Both the position numbers and the translations under genes were made by a program. From NCBI GenBank assembly GCA_010279815.1, contig QEOQ01000165.1, positions 925,638 through 989,637 on the forward strand: a stretch of DNA of 64,000 nt, read 5' to 3'. Positions 53,101-64,000 of this stretch are shown here, piece by piece. Source of the stretch: Brachionus plicatilis. Lineage: Eukaryota; Rotifera; Eurotatoria; Ploima; Brachionidae. Each line of letters opens with the position of its first letter. Positions within the stretch are counted from its first letter, which is position 1. The notes beneath the pieces are model-generated. The model had not been told where the DNA came from. It did not search any database and saw nothing but the letters and a program-made list of their open reading frames with translations.

Positions 53101-54829
53101 GGTCCTTTTCATGGATGCTCTATTTTTGATCCTTTTTTGGGAAGCTTTATTTTAATTTACTTATTTGGGAAGATCTCCTTTAAGGTCAATTTTAGAAAGG
53201 TCTTTTTTTAAGATCCTTTTATGGGAAACTCTATTGTGACGTCCTTATCTCGGAAAGACTTTTTTAAATGTACTATTTTGGGATGCTCTATTTTAATAAA
53301 CTTTTATGGAAATCTCTATTTTAAGGTCCTTTATAGGAAAGGCCTTTTTTTAAGCACCTCTTTTTGAAAGGCCTTTTTTATGGTCCTTTTCTGGAAAGGC
53401 CTTTTTTTAGTTCCTTTTATGGGTAGCTTTTTTTTATGGTCCTTTTTTAAGATCCCTTTGTGGGAAGGCCTTTTTTAAGATCCTTTTGTGGGAAGGCCTT
53501 TTTTAAGATCCTTTTGTGGGAAGGCCTTTTTTAAGGCCCTTTTCTGGGAAGCTCTATTTTAAGGTCCTATTTTGGGAACCTTTTTTTAAGGTACTTTTTT
53601 GGAAAGCTTTTTTTTAAGATCCTTTTCTGTGGAACTCTTTTTTAAGGTCCTATTGTGAGAGCTTTATTTTAAGGTCCTTTCTTGGAAATGCCTTTTTTAA
53701 GGCCATTTCCGTGAAGCTCTATTTTAAGAAACTTTTATGAAAAGGCCTTTTTTAAGGTCCTTTTCTGGGAAGCTCTATTTTAGATCCTTTTCTGGGAAGC
53801 TTTATTTTAATTTACTTATTTGGGAAGCATTTCTTTAAGGTCAATTTTAGAAAGGTCTTTTTTTAAGATCCTTTTATGGGAAGCTCTATTTTGACGTCCT
53901 TATTTCGGAAAGCTTTTTTTAATGTACTATTTTAGAATCTCTATTTCAAGATCCTTTTATGGAAATCTCTTTTTTAAGGTCCTTTTTGGGAAAGCCTTTT
54001 TGAATGTACTATTTTGGGAATCTCTATTTTTAGGTCTTTTTTGGGATGCTCTATTTTAATGTACTTTTCTGGAAATCTCTTTTTTAAGGTCCCTTTTAGG
54101 AAAGGCCTTTTTTAAGGTGCTTTTTTGGGATGCTCTATTTTTGATCCTTTTGTGGGAAGCTCATCTTTAAGGTCAATTTTAGAAAGGCCTTTTTTAAGAT
54201 CCTATTGTGGTAAGCTCTTTTTCAAGACCCTTTCCGGGATGCTCAATTATAAGGTTTTTTTTTTTGGAGCTTTATTTTAATGTACTTATTTGGAAAGCTC
54301 TTTTTTAAGATCCTTTTGTGTGAAACTCTATTTTAACGTCCTTTTTTGGAAAGGCCGTTTTAAAGGTCCTTTTTGGAAAGGGTTTTTTAAGGTCCTTTTT
54401 TAAGATCCTTTTGTGGGAAGCTTTATTTTAAGGTAATTTCTTGGAAATTCCTTTTTTAAGGTCCTTTTCTGGGAAGCTCTATTTTAGATCCTTTTCTGGG
54501 AAGCTTTATTTTAATTTAGTTATTTGGGAAGCATTTCTTTAAGGTCAATTTTAGAAAGGTCTTTTTTTAAGATCCTTAAATGGGAAGCTCTATTTTGACG
54601 TCCTTATTTCGGAAAGCTTTTTTTAATGTACTATTCTGGAATCTCTATTTCTAAGTCCTTTTTTAGGAAGCTCTATTTCAAGATCCTTTTGTGGGAAGCT
54701 CTTTTTTAAGGTTCTTTTTAGGAAAGGCCTTTTTTAAGATCCTTTTCTGGGATGCTCTATTTTAAGGTCCTTTTTGGAAAGCTCTTCTTTACTCTTTTTT
54801 ATGTGTAAGGTTTTGGGTATTGGTTAGCT

Positions 54830-57800
54830 CTCTTTTTATACCCTTTTTTGGGAAGCCTTTTTTTAAGGTCCTTTTTTAAGATCCTTTTGTGTGAAGCTCT
54901 ATTTTAAGGTCTTTTTTGAGAAGTTTTATTTTAAAGGCCCTATTTTAAGATCATTTTGTGGGAAGCTCTTTTTTAAGGTCATTTTATGGGAAGACTTTTT
55001 TAAAGTCCTTTATTTAGATACTTTTGAGGGAAGCTCTTTTTTAAGGTCCTTTTTTGGGAAGCTTTATTTTTAAGGTCCTTTTTTAAGATTATTTTGTTGC
55101 GAGCTCTTTTTTAAGGTCCTTTCATGGTAAGGCCTTTTTTTTAAGGTCCTTCTTTGGGAAGCTCTATTTTAATGGACTTTTTTGAAGGCTCTTTTTTAAA
55201 ATCCTTCTCTGCGAAACTCTTTTTTAAGGTCCTTTTTGAGAAGTTTTATTTTATGGTCCTTTTCTGGTTAGGCCTTTTTTTATGCCCTTTTTTGCGAAGC
55301 CTTTTTTAAGGTCCTTTTTTAAGATCCTCTTGTGGGAAGCTTTATTTTAAGGTCCTTTTTTTTGGAAACTCTTTTTTAAGGTCCTTTTTGCGAAGCTTTG
55401 TTTTAAGGTCCTTTTTGCGAAACTTAATTTTAAGGTGCTTTTTTAGATAGGCCTTTTTTAAGGTCATTCTTTGCGAAGCTTTATTTTAAGGTTTTTCTTT
55501 GGGGAGCTCTATTTTAAGGTCCTTTTTTGCGAAGCTTTATTTTAAGGGACTTTTTTGGAAAGCTCTTTTTTAAAATCCTTCTCTGCGAAACTGTTTTCTA
55601 AGGTCCTTTTTTGCGAAGCTTTATTTTAAGGGACTTTTTTGGAAAGCTCTTTTTTAAAATCCTTCTCTGCGAAACTGTTTTCTAAGGTCCTTTTAAGGGA
55701 AGACTTTTTAATGAACTTTTTTGGGAATCTCTTTTTTTAGGTCTTTTTTGGGAAGATTTATTTTAAGGTCCTTTTTTGGTTAGGCCTCTTTTTATGCCCT
55801 TATTGGGAAGCCTTTTTTTAAGGTCCTTTTTTAAGATCCTTTTGTGGGAAGCTTTATTTTAAGGTCCTTTTTGAGAAGTTTTATTTTTAAGGCCCATTTT
55901 TAAGATCCTTTTGTGGGGAGCTTTATTTTAAGGTCTTTTTTTAAAATCCTTCTCTGCGAAACTGTTTTCTAAGGTCCTTTTAAGGGAAGACTTTTTTAAT
56001 GTACTTTTTTGGGAATCTCTTTTTTTAGGTCTTTTTTAAAATCTTTTTCTGGGGAGCTTTATTTTAAGGTACTTTTTTGGAAAGCTCTATTTTAATGGAC
56101 TTTTTTGAAGGCACTTTTTTAAGATCCTTCTCTGCGAAACTCTTTTTTAAGGTCCTTTTTGAGAAGTTTTATTTTTAAGGCCCTTTTTTAAGATCCTTTT
56201 GTGGGGAGCTCTATTTTAAGGTCCTTTCATAGTAAAGTCTTTTTTTTAAGGTACTTTTTTGGTTAGGCCTTTTTTTAAGGTCCTTTTTTAAGATCCTTTT
56301 GTGGGAAGCTTTATTTTAAGGTCCTTTTTGAGAAGTTTTATTTTTAAGGCCCTTTTTTAAGATCCTTTTGTGGGGAGCTCTATTTTAAGGTCCTTTCATG
56401 GTAATGCCTTTTTTTTAAGGGACTTTTTTGGAAAGCTCTTTTTTTAAATCCTTCTCTGCGAAACTCTGTTTTAAGGTCCTTTTTGTGAAGATTTATTCTA
56501 AAGTCCTTTTTTGGTTAGGCCTTTTTTTTATGCCCTTTTGTGGGAAGCTCTTTTGTAAGGTCCTTTTATGGGAAGCTTTATTTAAAGGTACTTTTTTGGA
56601 AAGCTCTTTTTTAAGATCCTTTTCTGGGAAGCTCTTTTTTAAGATCCTTTTTGCGAAGCTTTGTTTTAAGGTCCTTTTTTTTGGAAACTCTTTTTTAAGG
56701 TCCTTTTTGCGAAGCTTTGTTTTAAGGTCCTTTTTTTTGGAAACTCTTTTTTAAGGTCCTTTTTAAAATCTTTTTCTGGGGAGCTTTATTTTAAGTTACT
56801 TTTTTGGAAAGCTCTTTTTTAAAATCCTTCTCTGCGAAATTCTTTTTTAAGGTCCTTCTTTGGGAAGCTCTACTTTAATGGACTTTTTTGAAGGCTCTTT
56901 TTTAAAATCTTTCTCTGCGAAACTCTTTTTTAAGGTATTTTTTGGGAAGATTTATTTTAAGGTCCTTTTTTGGTTAGGATTTTTTTATGCCCTTTTTTGG
57001 GAAGCCTTTTTTTGAGGTCCTTTTATGGGAAACTCTTTTTTAAGGTCCTTCTTTGGGAAGCTCTATTTTAATGGACTTTTTTGAAGGCTCTTTTTTAAGG
57101 TATTTTTGGGAAGATTTATTTTAAGGTCCTTTTTTGGTTAGGCCTTTTTTTATGCCCTTTTTTGCGAAGCCTTTTTTTAAGGTCCTTTTTTAAGATCCTT
57201 TTGTGGGAAGCTTTATTTTAAGGTCCTTTTTTTTGGAAACTCTTTTTTAAGGTCCTTTTTGCGAAGCTTTGTTTTAAGGTCCTTTTTGCGAAACTTAATT
57301 TTAAGGTACTTTTTTAGATAGGCCTTTTTTAAGGTCCTTCTTTGCGAAGCTTTATTTTAAGGTCCTTCTTTGGGGAGCTCTATTTTAAGGTCCTTTTTTG
57401 CGAAGCTTTATTTTAAGGGACTTTTTTGGAAAGCTCTTTTTTAAAATCCTTCTCTGCGAAACTGTTTTCTAAGGTCCTTTTTTGCGAAGCTTTATTTTAA
57501 GGGACTTTTTTAGAAAGCTCTTTTTTAAAATCCTTCTCTGCGAAACTGTTTTCTAAGGTCCTTTTAAGGGAAGACTTTTTGAATGTACTTTTTTGAAGGC
57601 TCTTTAAAATCCTTTTCAGCGAAACTCTTTTTTAAAATCCTTTTTAAGAAGTTTTATTTTAAGGTCCTTCTTTGGGAAGCTCTATTTTAATGGACTTTTT
57701 TGAAGGCTCTTTTTTAAAATCTTTCTCTGCGAAACTCTTTTTTAAGGTCCTTTTTGAGAAGTTTTATTTTTAAGGCCCATTTTTAAGATCTTTTTGTGGG

Positions 57801-60800
57801 GAGCTCTATTTTAAGTTCCTTTCATGGTAAGGCCTTTTTTTTAAGGGACTTTTTTGGAAAGCTCTTTTTTAAGGTCCTTCTTTGGGAAGCTCTATTTTAA
57901 TGGACTTTTTTGAAGGCTCTTTTTTAAAATCTTTCTCTGCGAAATTCTTTTTTAAGGTCCTTTTTGGGAAGATTTATTTTAAGGTCCTTTTTTGGTATGG
58001 ATTTTTTTATGCCCTTTTTTGGGAAGCCTTTTTTTAAGGTCCTTTTATGGGAAGGCTTTTTTAAAGGTACTTTTTTGGAAAGCTTTTTTTTAATATCCTT
58101 TTCTGGTAAACTCTTTTTTAAGGTCCTTCTTTGGGAAGCTCTATTTTAATGGACTTTTTTGAAGGCTCTTTTTTAAAATCCTTCTCTGCGAAACTCTTTT
58201 TTAAGGTCCTTTTTGAGAAGTTTTATTTTATGGTCCTTTTCTGGTTAGGCCTTTTTTTATGCCCTTTTTTGCGAAGCCTTTTTTTAAGGTCCTTTTTTAA
58301 GATCCTTTTGTGGGAAGCTTTATTTTAAGGTCCTTTTTGCGAAGCTTTGTTTTAAGGTCCTTTTTGCGAAACTTTATTTTAAGGTACTTTTTTAGATAGG
58401 CCTTTTTTAAGGTCCTTCTTTAGGAAGCTTTATTTTAAGGTCCTTCTTTGGGGAGCTCTATTTTAAGGTCCTTTTTTGTGAAGCTTTATTTTAAGGGACT
58501 TTTTTGGAAAGCTCTATTTTAAAATCCTTCTCTGCGAAACTGTTTTCTAAGGTCCTTTTTAGGAAGATTTATTTTAAGGTCCTTTTTTGGTTAGGATTTT
58601 TTTATGCCCTTTTTTGGGAAGCCTTTTTTTAAGGTCCTTTTATGGGAAGGCTTTTTTAAAAGTACTTTTTTGGAAAGCTTTTTTTTAAGATCCTTTTCTG
58701 GGAAACTCTTTTTTAAGGTCCTTCTTTGGGAAGCTCTATTTTAATGGATTTTTTTGAAGGCTCTTTTTTAAAATCTTTCTCTGCGAAACTCTTTTATAAG
58801 GTCCTTTTTGGGAAGATTTATTTAAAGGTCCTTTTTTGGTTAGGCCTTTTTTTATGCCCTTTTTTGCGAAGCTTTATTTTAACGGACTTTTTTAAGATCC
58901 TTCTCTGCGAAACTCTTTTTTAAGGTCCTTTTTGAGAAGTTTTATTTTATGGTCCTTTTCTGGTTAGGCCTTTTTTTATGCCCTTTTTTGCGAAGCCTTT
59001 TTTTAAGGTCCTTTTTTAAGATCCTCTTGTGGGAAGCTTTATTTTAAGGTCCTTTCATGGCAAGGCCTTTTTTTTAAGGGACAATTTGGATGGCTCTTTT
59101 TTAAAATCCTTTTTAAGAAGTTTTATTTTTAAGGCCCTTTTTTCAGGTCCTTTTTAAGAAGTTTGATTTTTAAGGCTCTTTTTTAAAATCCTTCTATGCG
59201 AAACTGTTTTCTAAGGTCCTTTTAAGGGAAGACTTTTTTAATGTACTTTTTTGGGAATCTCTTTTTTTAAGGTCCTTTTTTAAGATCCTTTTGTGGGAAG
59301 CTTAATTTTAAGGTCCTTTTTTTTGGAAACTCTATTTTAAGGTCCTTTTTGCGAAGCTTTGTTTTAAGGTCTTTTTTCTTGGAAACTCTTTTTTAAGGTC
59401 CTTTTTTGCGAAGCTTTATTTTAAGGGACTTTTTTGGAAAGCTCTTTTTTAAAATTCTTCTCTGCGAAACTGTTTTCTAAGGTCCTTTTTGGGAAGATTT
59501 ATTTTAAGGTCCTTTTTTAAGATCCTTTTGTTGGAAGCTTTATTTTAAGGTCCTTTTTGAGAAGTTTTATTTTTAAAGGCCCATTTTTAAGATCCTTTTC
59601 TGGGGAGCTCTATTTTAAGGTCCTTTCATGGCAAGGCCTTTTTTTAAGGGACAATTTGGATGGCTCTTTTTTAAAATCCTTTTTAAGAAGTTTTATTTTT
59701 AAGGCCCTTTTTTCAGTTCCTTTTTAAGAAGTTTGATTTTTAAGGCCCTTTTTTAAAATCCTTCTCTGCGAAACTGATTTCTAAGGTCCTTTTAAGGGAA
59801 GACTTTTTTAATGTACTTTTTTGGTAATCTCTTTTTTTAGGTCTTTTTTAAAATCTTTTTGTGGGGAGCTTTATTTTAAGGTCCTTCTTTGGGAAGCTCT
59901 ATTTTAATGGACTTTTTTGAAGGCTCTTTTTTAAAATCCTTCTCTGCGAAACTCTTTTTTAAGATCCTTTTTGGGAAGATTTATTTTAAGGTCCTTTTTT
60001 GGTTAGGCCTCTTTTTATGCCCTTTTTGGGAAGCCTTTTTTTAAGGTCCTTTTTTAAGATCCTTTTGTGGGAAGCTTTATTTTAAGGTCCTTTTTGAGAA
60101 GTTTTATTTTTAAAGGCCCATTTTTAAGATCCTTTTGTGGGGAGCTCTATTTTAAGGTCCTTTTTGAGAAGTTTTATTTTTAAAGGCCCATTTTTAAGAT
60201 CCTTTTCTGGGGAGCTCTATTTTAAGGTCCTTTCATGGCAAGGCCTTTTTTTTAAGGGACTATTTGGAAGGCTCTTTTTTAAAATCCTTTTAAAGAAGTT
60301 TTATTTTTAAGGCCCTTTTTTCAGGTCCTTTTTAAGAAGTTTGATTTTTAAGGCCCTTTTTTAAAATCCTTCTCTGCGAAACTGATTTCTAAGGTCCTTT
60401 TAAGGGAAGACTTTTTTAATGTACTTTTTTGGGAATCTCTTTTTTTAGGTCTTTTTTAAAATCTTTTTCTGGGGAGCTTTATTTTAAGGTACTTTTTTGG
60501 AAAGCTCTATTTTAATGGACTTTTTTGAAGGCTCTTTTTTAAAATCCTTCTCTGCGAAACTCTTTTTTAAAGTCCTTTTTGAGAAGTTTTATTTTTAAGG
60601 CCCTTTTTAAGATCCTTTTGTGGGGAGCTCTATTTTAAGGTCCTTTCATAGTAAGGTCTTTTTTTTAAGGTACTTTTTTGGGAAGCCTTTTTTTAAGGTC
60701 CTTTTTTAAGATCCTTTTATGGGAAGCTTTATTTTAAGGACCTTTTTGAGAAGTTTTATTTTTAAGGCCCTTTTTTTAAGATCCTTTTGTGGTGAGCTCT

Positions 60801-63800
60801 ATTTTAAGGTCCTTTCATGGTAAGGTTTTTTTTTTAAGGGACTTTTTTGGAAAGGTCTTTTTTAAAATCCTTCTCTGCGAAACTCTTTTTTAAGGTCCTT
60901 CTTTGGGAAGCTCTATTTTAATGGACTTTTTTGAAAGCTCTTTTTTAAAATCCTTCTCTGCGAAACTGTTTTCTAAGGTCCTTTTAAGGGAAGTTTTTTT
61001 TAATGTACTTTTTTGGGAATCTCTTTTTTTAGGTCCTTTTTTAAAATCCTTTTGTGGGAAGCTTTATTTAAAGGTCCTTCTTTGGGAGGCTCTATTTTAA
61101 TGGACTTTTTTGAAGGCTCTTTAAAATCCATTACAGCGAAACTCTTTTTTAAGATCCTTTTTGGGATTATATAAAAAGGATCCTTTTGTGGGGAGCTCTA
61201 TTTTAAGGTCCTTTCATAGTAAGGTCTTTTTTTTAAGGTACTTTTTTGGTTAGGCCTTTTTTTATGCACTTTTTTGGAAGCCTTTTTTTAAGGTCCTTTT
61301 TTAAGATCCTTTTGTGGGAAGCTTTATTTTAAGGTCCTTTTTGAAAAGTTTTATTTTTAAGGCCCTTTTTTAAGATCCTTTTGTGGGGAGCTCTATTTTA
61401 AGGTCCTTTCATGGCAATGCCTTTTTTTTAAGGGACTTTTTTGGAAAGCTCTTTTTTAAAATCCTTCTCTGCGAAACTCTGTTTTAAGGTCCTTTTTGTG
61501 AAGATTTATTCTAAAGTCCTTTTTTGGTTAGGCCTTTTTTTTATGCCTTTTTGTGGGAAGCTCTTTTGTAAGGTCCTTTTATGGGAAGCTTTATTTAAAG
61601 GTACTTTTTTGGAAAGCTCTTTTTTAAGATCCTTTTCTGGGAAGCTCTTTTTTAAGGTCCTTTTTTAAGATACTTTTGTGGGGAGATTTATTTTAAGGTC
61701 CTTCTTTGGGAAGCTCTATTTTAAGATCCTTTTCTGCGAAACTCTTTTTTAAGATCCTTTATGGGAAGATTTATTTTAAGGTCCTTTTTTGGTTAGGCCT
61801 TTTTTTATACCCTTTTTTGGGAAGCCTTTTTTTAAGGGCCTTTTTTAAGATCCTTCTCTGCGAAACTCTTTTTTTAGGTCCTTTTTGAGAAGTTTTATTT
61901 TTAAGGCCCTTTTCTAAGATCCTTTTGTGGGGAGCTTTATTTTAAGGTCCTTCTTTGGGAAGCTCTATTATAATGGACTTTTTTAAAGCATTTTTTTAAA
62001 ATCCTTCTCTGCGAAACTCTTTTTTAAGGTCCTTTTTGGGAAGATTTATTTTAAGGTCCTTTTTTGGTTAGGCCTTTTTTTATGCCCTTTTTTGCGATGC
62101 TTTATTTTAACGGACTTTTTTGGAAGGTCTTTTTTAAAATCCTTTATTGTGAAACTCTTTTTTAAAAGCCTTTTTGGGAAGATTTATTTTAAGGTCCTTT
62201 TATGGGAAGCTTTATTTAAAGGTACTTTTTTGGAAAGCTCTTTTTTAAGATCCTTTTCTAAGAAACTCTTTTTTAAGGTCCTTTTTTGGAAGGCTCTTTT
62301 TTAAAATCCTTCTCTGCGAAACTCTTTTTTAAGGTCCTTTTTGAGAAGCTTTATTTTAAGGTCCTTTTTTTAGAAGCTCTAATTTAAGGTCCTTTTTGAG
62401 AAGCTTTATTTTAAGGTCCTTCTTTGGGAAGCTCTAATTTAAGTCCTTTCTTGCGAAGCTTTATTTCAAGGACCATTTTTTGATAGGCCTTTTTTAAGGT
62501 CCTTCTTTGGGGAGCTTTTTATCAAGGTCCTTTTGTGGGAAGCTCTATTTTAAGGTTCTTTTTTGGGAAGCTTTATTTTAAGGGACTTTTTTGGAAAGCT
62601 CTTTATTAAAATCCTTCTCTGCGAAACTGTTTTCTAAGGTCCTTTTAAGGGAAGACTTTTTTAATGTACTTTTTTGAGAATCTCTTTTTTTAGGTCCTTT
62701 TTTAAAATCCTTTTGTGGGAAGCTTTATTTAAAGGTCCTTCTTTGGGAGGCTCTATTTTAATGGACTTTTTTGAAGGCTCTTTAAAATCCTTTTCAGCGA
62801 AACTCTTTTTTAAGATCCTTTTTGGGAAGATTTATTTTAAGGTCCTTTTTTGGTTAGGCCTTTTTTTATGCCCTTTTTGGGAAGCCTTTTTTTAAGGTCC
62901 TTTTTTAAGATCCTTTTGTGGGAAGCTTTATTTTAAGGTCCTTTTTGAGAAGTTTTATTTTTAAGGCCCTTTTTTAAGATCCTTTTGTGGGGAGCTCTAT
63001 TTTAAGGTCCTTTCATGGCAAGGCGTTTTTTTTAATGGACTTTTTTGAAGGCTCTTTTTTAAAATCCTTTTTAAGAAGTTTTATTTTTAAGGCCCTTTTT
63101 TAAGGTCCTTTTTAAGAAGTTTGAATTTTAAGGTCCTTTTTTAAAATCCTTTTGTGGGAAGCTTTATTTAAAGGTCCTTCTTTGGGAGGCTCTATTTTAA
63201 TGGACTTTTTTGAAGGCTCTTTAAAATCCTTTTCAGCGAAACTCTTTTTTAAGATCCTTTTTGGGAAGATTTATTTTAAGGTCCTTTTTTGGTTAGGCCT
63301 TTTTTTATACCCTTTTTTGGGAAGCCTTTTTTTAAGGCCCTTTTTTAAGATCCTTTTGTGGGGAGCTCTATTTTAAGGTCCTTTCATGGCAAGGCCTTTT
63401 TTTTAATGGACTTTTTTGAAGGCTCTTTTTTAAAATCCTTCTCTGCGAAACTCTTTTTTAAGGTCCTTTTTGGGAAGATTTATTTTAAGGCCCTTTTTTA
63501 AGATCTTTTTGTGGGGAGCTTAATTTTAAGTTCCTTTCGTGGCAAGGCCTTTTTTTTAAAGGACTTTTTTGGAAGGCTCTTTTTTAAAATCCTTTTTAAG
63601 AAGTTTTATTTTTAAGGCCCTTTTTTAAGAATCTTTTTTTGTGGGAATCTTTTTTAGTGGGGAGCTTTATTTTAAGGTCCTTCTTTGGGAAGCTTTATTA
63701 TAATGGACTCTTTTGAAGGCTCTTTTTTAAAATCCTTCTCTGCTAAACTCTTTTTTAAGGTCCTTTTTGAGAAGTTTTATTTTTAAGGCCCTTTTTTAAG

Positions 63801-64000
63801 ATCCTTGTGTGGGGAGCTCTTTTTTAAGGTCCTTTCATGGTAAGGCCTTTTTTTAAAGGTACTTTTTTGGGAAGCTCTATTTTAATGGACTTTTAAAAAG
63901 GCTCTTCTTTAAAATCCTTCTCTGCGAAACTCTTTTTTAAGGTCCTTTTTGGGAAGACTTATTTTAAGGTCCTTTTTTGGTAAGGCCTTTATTTATGCCC
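54830..64000 (+). repeat. second satellite domain with a distinct variant set
   Basis: From about 54,830 onward new monomer variants dominate: TTCTCTGCGAAACTCTTTTT, TTTTTGAGAAGTTTTATTTT, TTTTTTGGTTAGGCCTTTTT and TTTATGCCCTTTTTTGGGAA. These are rare or absent before that point, while the GACGTCCTTATTTC block of the first domain is no longer seen. Recurring cassettes of about 200-400 bp combine these variants (for example around 56,450, 58,780, 61,460, 62,800 and 63,240). Confidence -1.

Larger units (their letters stand above)
42291..64000 (+). repeat. Giant satellite of degenerate 27-29 bp monomers, extends past the window end
   Basis: More than 21.7 kb, with no other gene or transposon recognised inside. 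Consensus monomer: GGGAAGCTCTATTTTAAGG followed by TCCTTTTTT (28 nt). Frequent variants: AAGATCCTTTTGTGGGAAGC, GGAAAGGCCTTTTTTAAGG, GGTACTTTTTTGG. Conserved anchors are an AGCT or GGCC palindrome, a T-run, and A-A-G-(G/A)-T-C-C-T-T, itself nearly palindromic. The + strand is T-rich and A-poor throughout, so orientation is fixed except for two short patches. Blocks of several hundred bases recur as longer-range repeats; for instance a block containing TATTTTGACGTCCTTATTTC appears near 44440, 45535, 45980, 46970, 49675, 50435, 51775, 53885 and 54595. Open frames of 60-108 codons arise by chance and carry no protein signature. Confidence -1.

Noticed and set aside
42887..63376. Many 60-108 codon Phe/Leu/Lys-rich frames in the satellite
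   Set aside because: They follow from runs of 27- and 30-nt monomers that keep TAA out of frame; the same DNA is read in all three frames, sequences are inconsistent, and no signal or domain is conserved beyond the repeat itself.
42291..64000. CRISPR-like array
   Set aside because: Monomers are contiguous and degenerate without unique spacers, and the genome is eukaryotic.

Overview
This window comes from a nuclear genome of an AT-rich invertebrate animal. It is strongly A+T biased. It holds intron-rich genes with GT-AG introns, many only about 43 to 60 nt long, for typically metazoan proteins: a MATE transporter, myosin phosphatase targeting subunit, importin alpha, COA1, HRI-type eIF2alpha kinase, PP5, pinin, CHMP2B and CCT-gamma. 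A rotifer- or flatworm-like animal would fit, but the sequence alone does not fix the species. All gene models below were built by hand from splice signals, phase and family resemblance.

Layout. 1-2178: 3' part of a MATE/SLC47 transporter (+). 3565-12425: a complete ten-exon PPP1R12 (MYPT) gene (+) whose introns are loaded with inverted-repeat DNA transposons. 13902-14553: a Tigger/pogo-like element. 14757-16306: importin-alpha ARM repeats fused behind a RING-like remnant and coiled coil. 16717-25780: a transposon graveyard holding a 1.5-kb ACGTAA-palindrome element, a non-LTR reverse transcriptase relic, a 3.2-kb hAT element carrying a broken LTR retrotransposon inside a 453-bp perfect duplication, and a second Tigger-like element. 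25781-27061: COA1 (+). 27315-33386: HRI kinase (+), with a Merlin-like element and several MITEs in its introns. 33825-35397: PP5 (+). 36452-37609: pinin (+). 37941-38855: CHMP2B (-), tail to tail with pinin. 39830-41720: CCT3 (+). 42291-64000 (window end): a satellite of more than 21 kb made of degenerate 27-29 bp monomers, almost all in one orientation, with two compositional domains, longer-range repeated blocks and two short inverted patches.

The genes are housekeeping and signalling genes and do not form an operon or pathway cluster. Two are protein phosphatase genes (PPP1R12, PPP5C) and one is a stress kinase (HRI). CHMP2B and CCT3 are head to head across about 1 kb. The parts most worth a second look are the satellite, the importin-alpha fusion, the duplicated retrotransposon junction inside the hAT element, the Merlin pair, and an exon-like membrane ORF inside the HRI gene.
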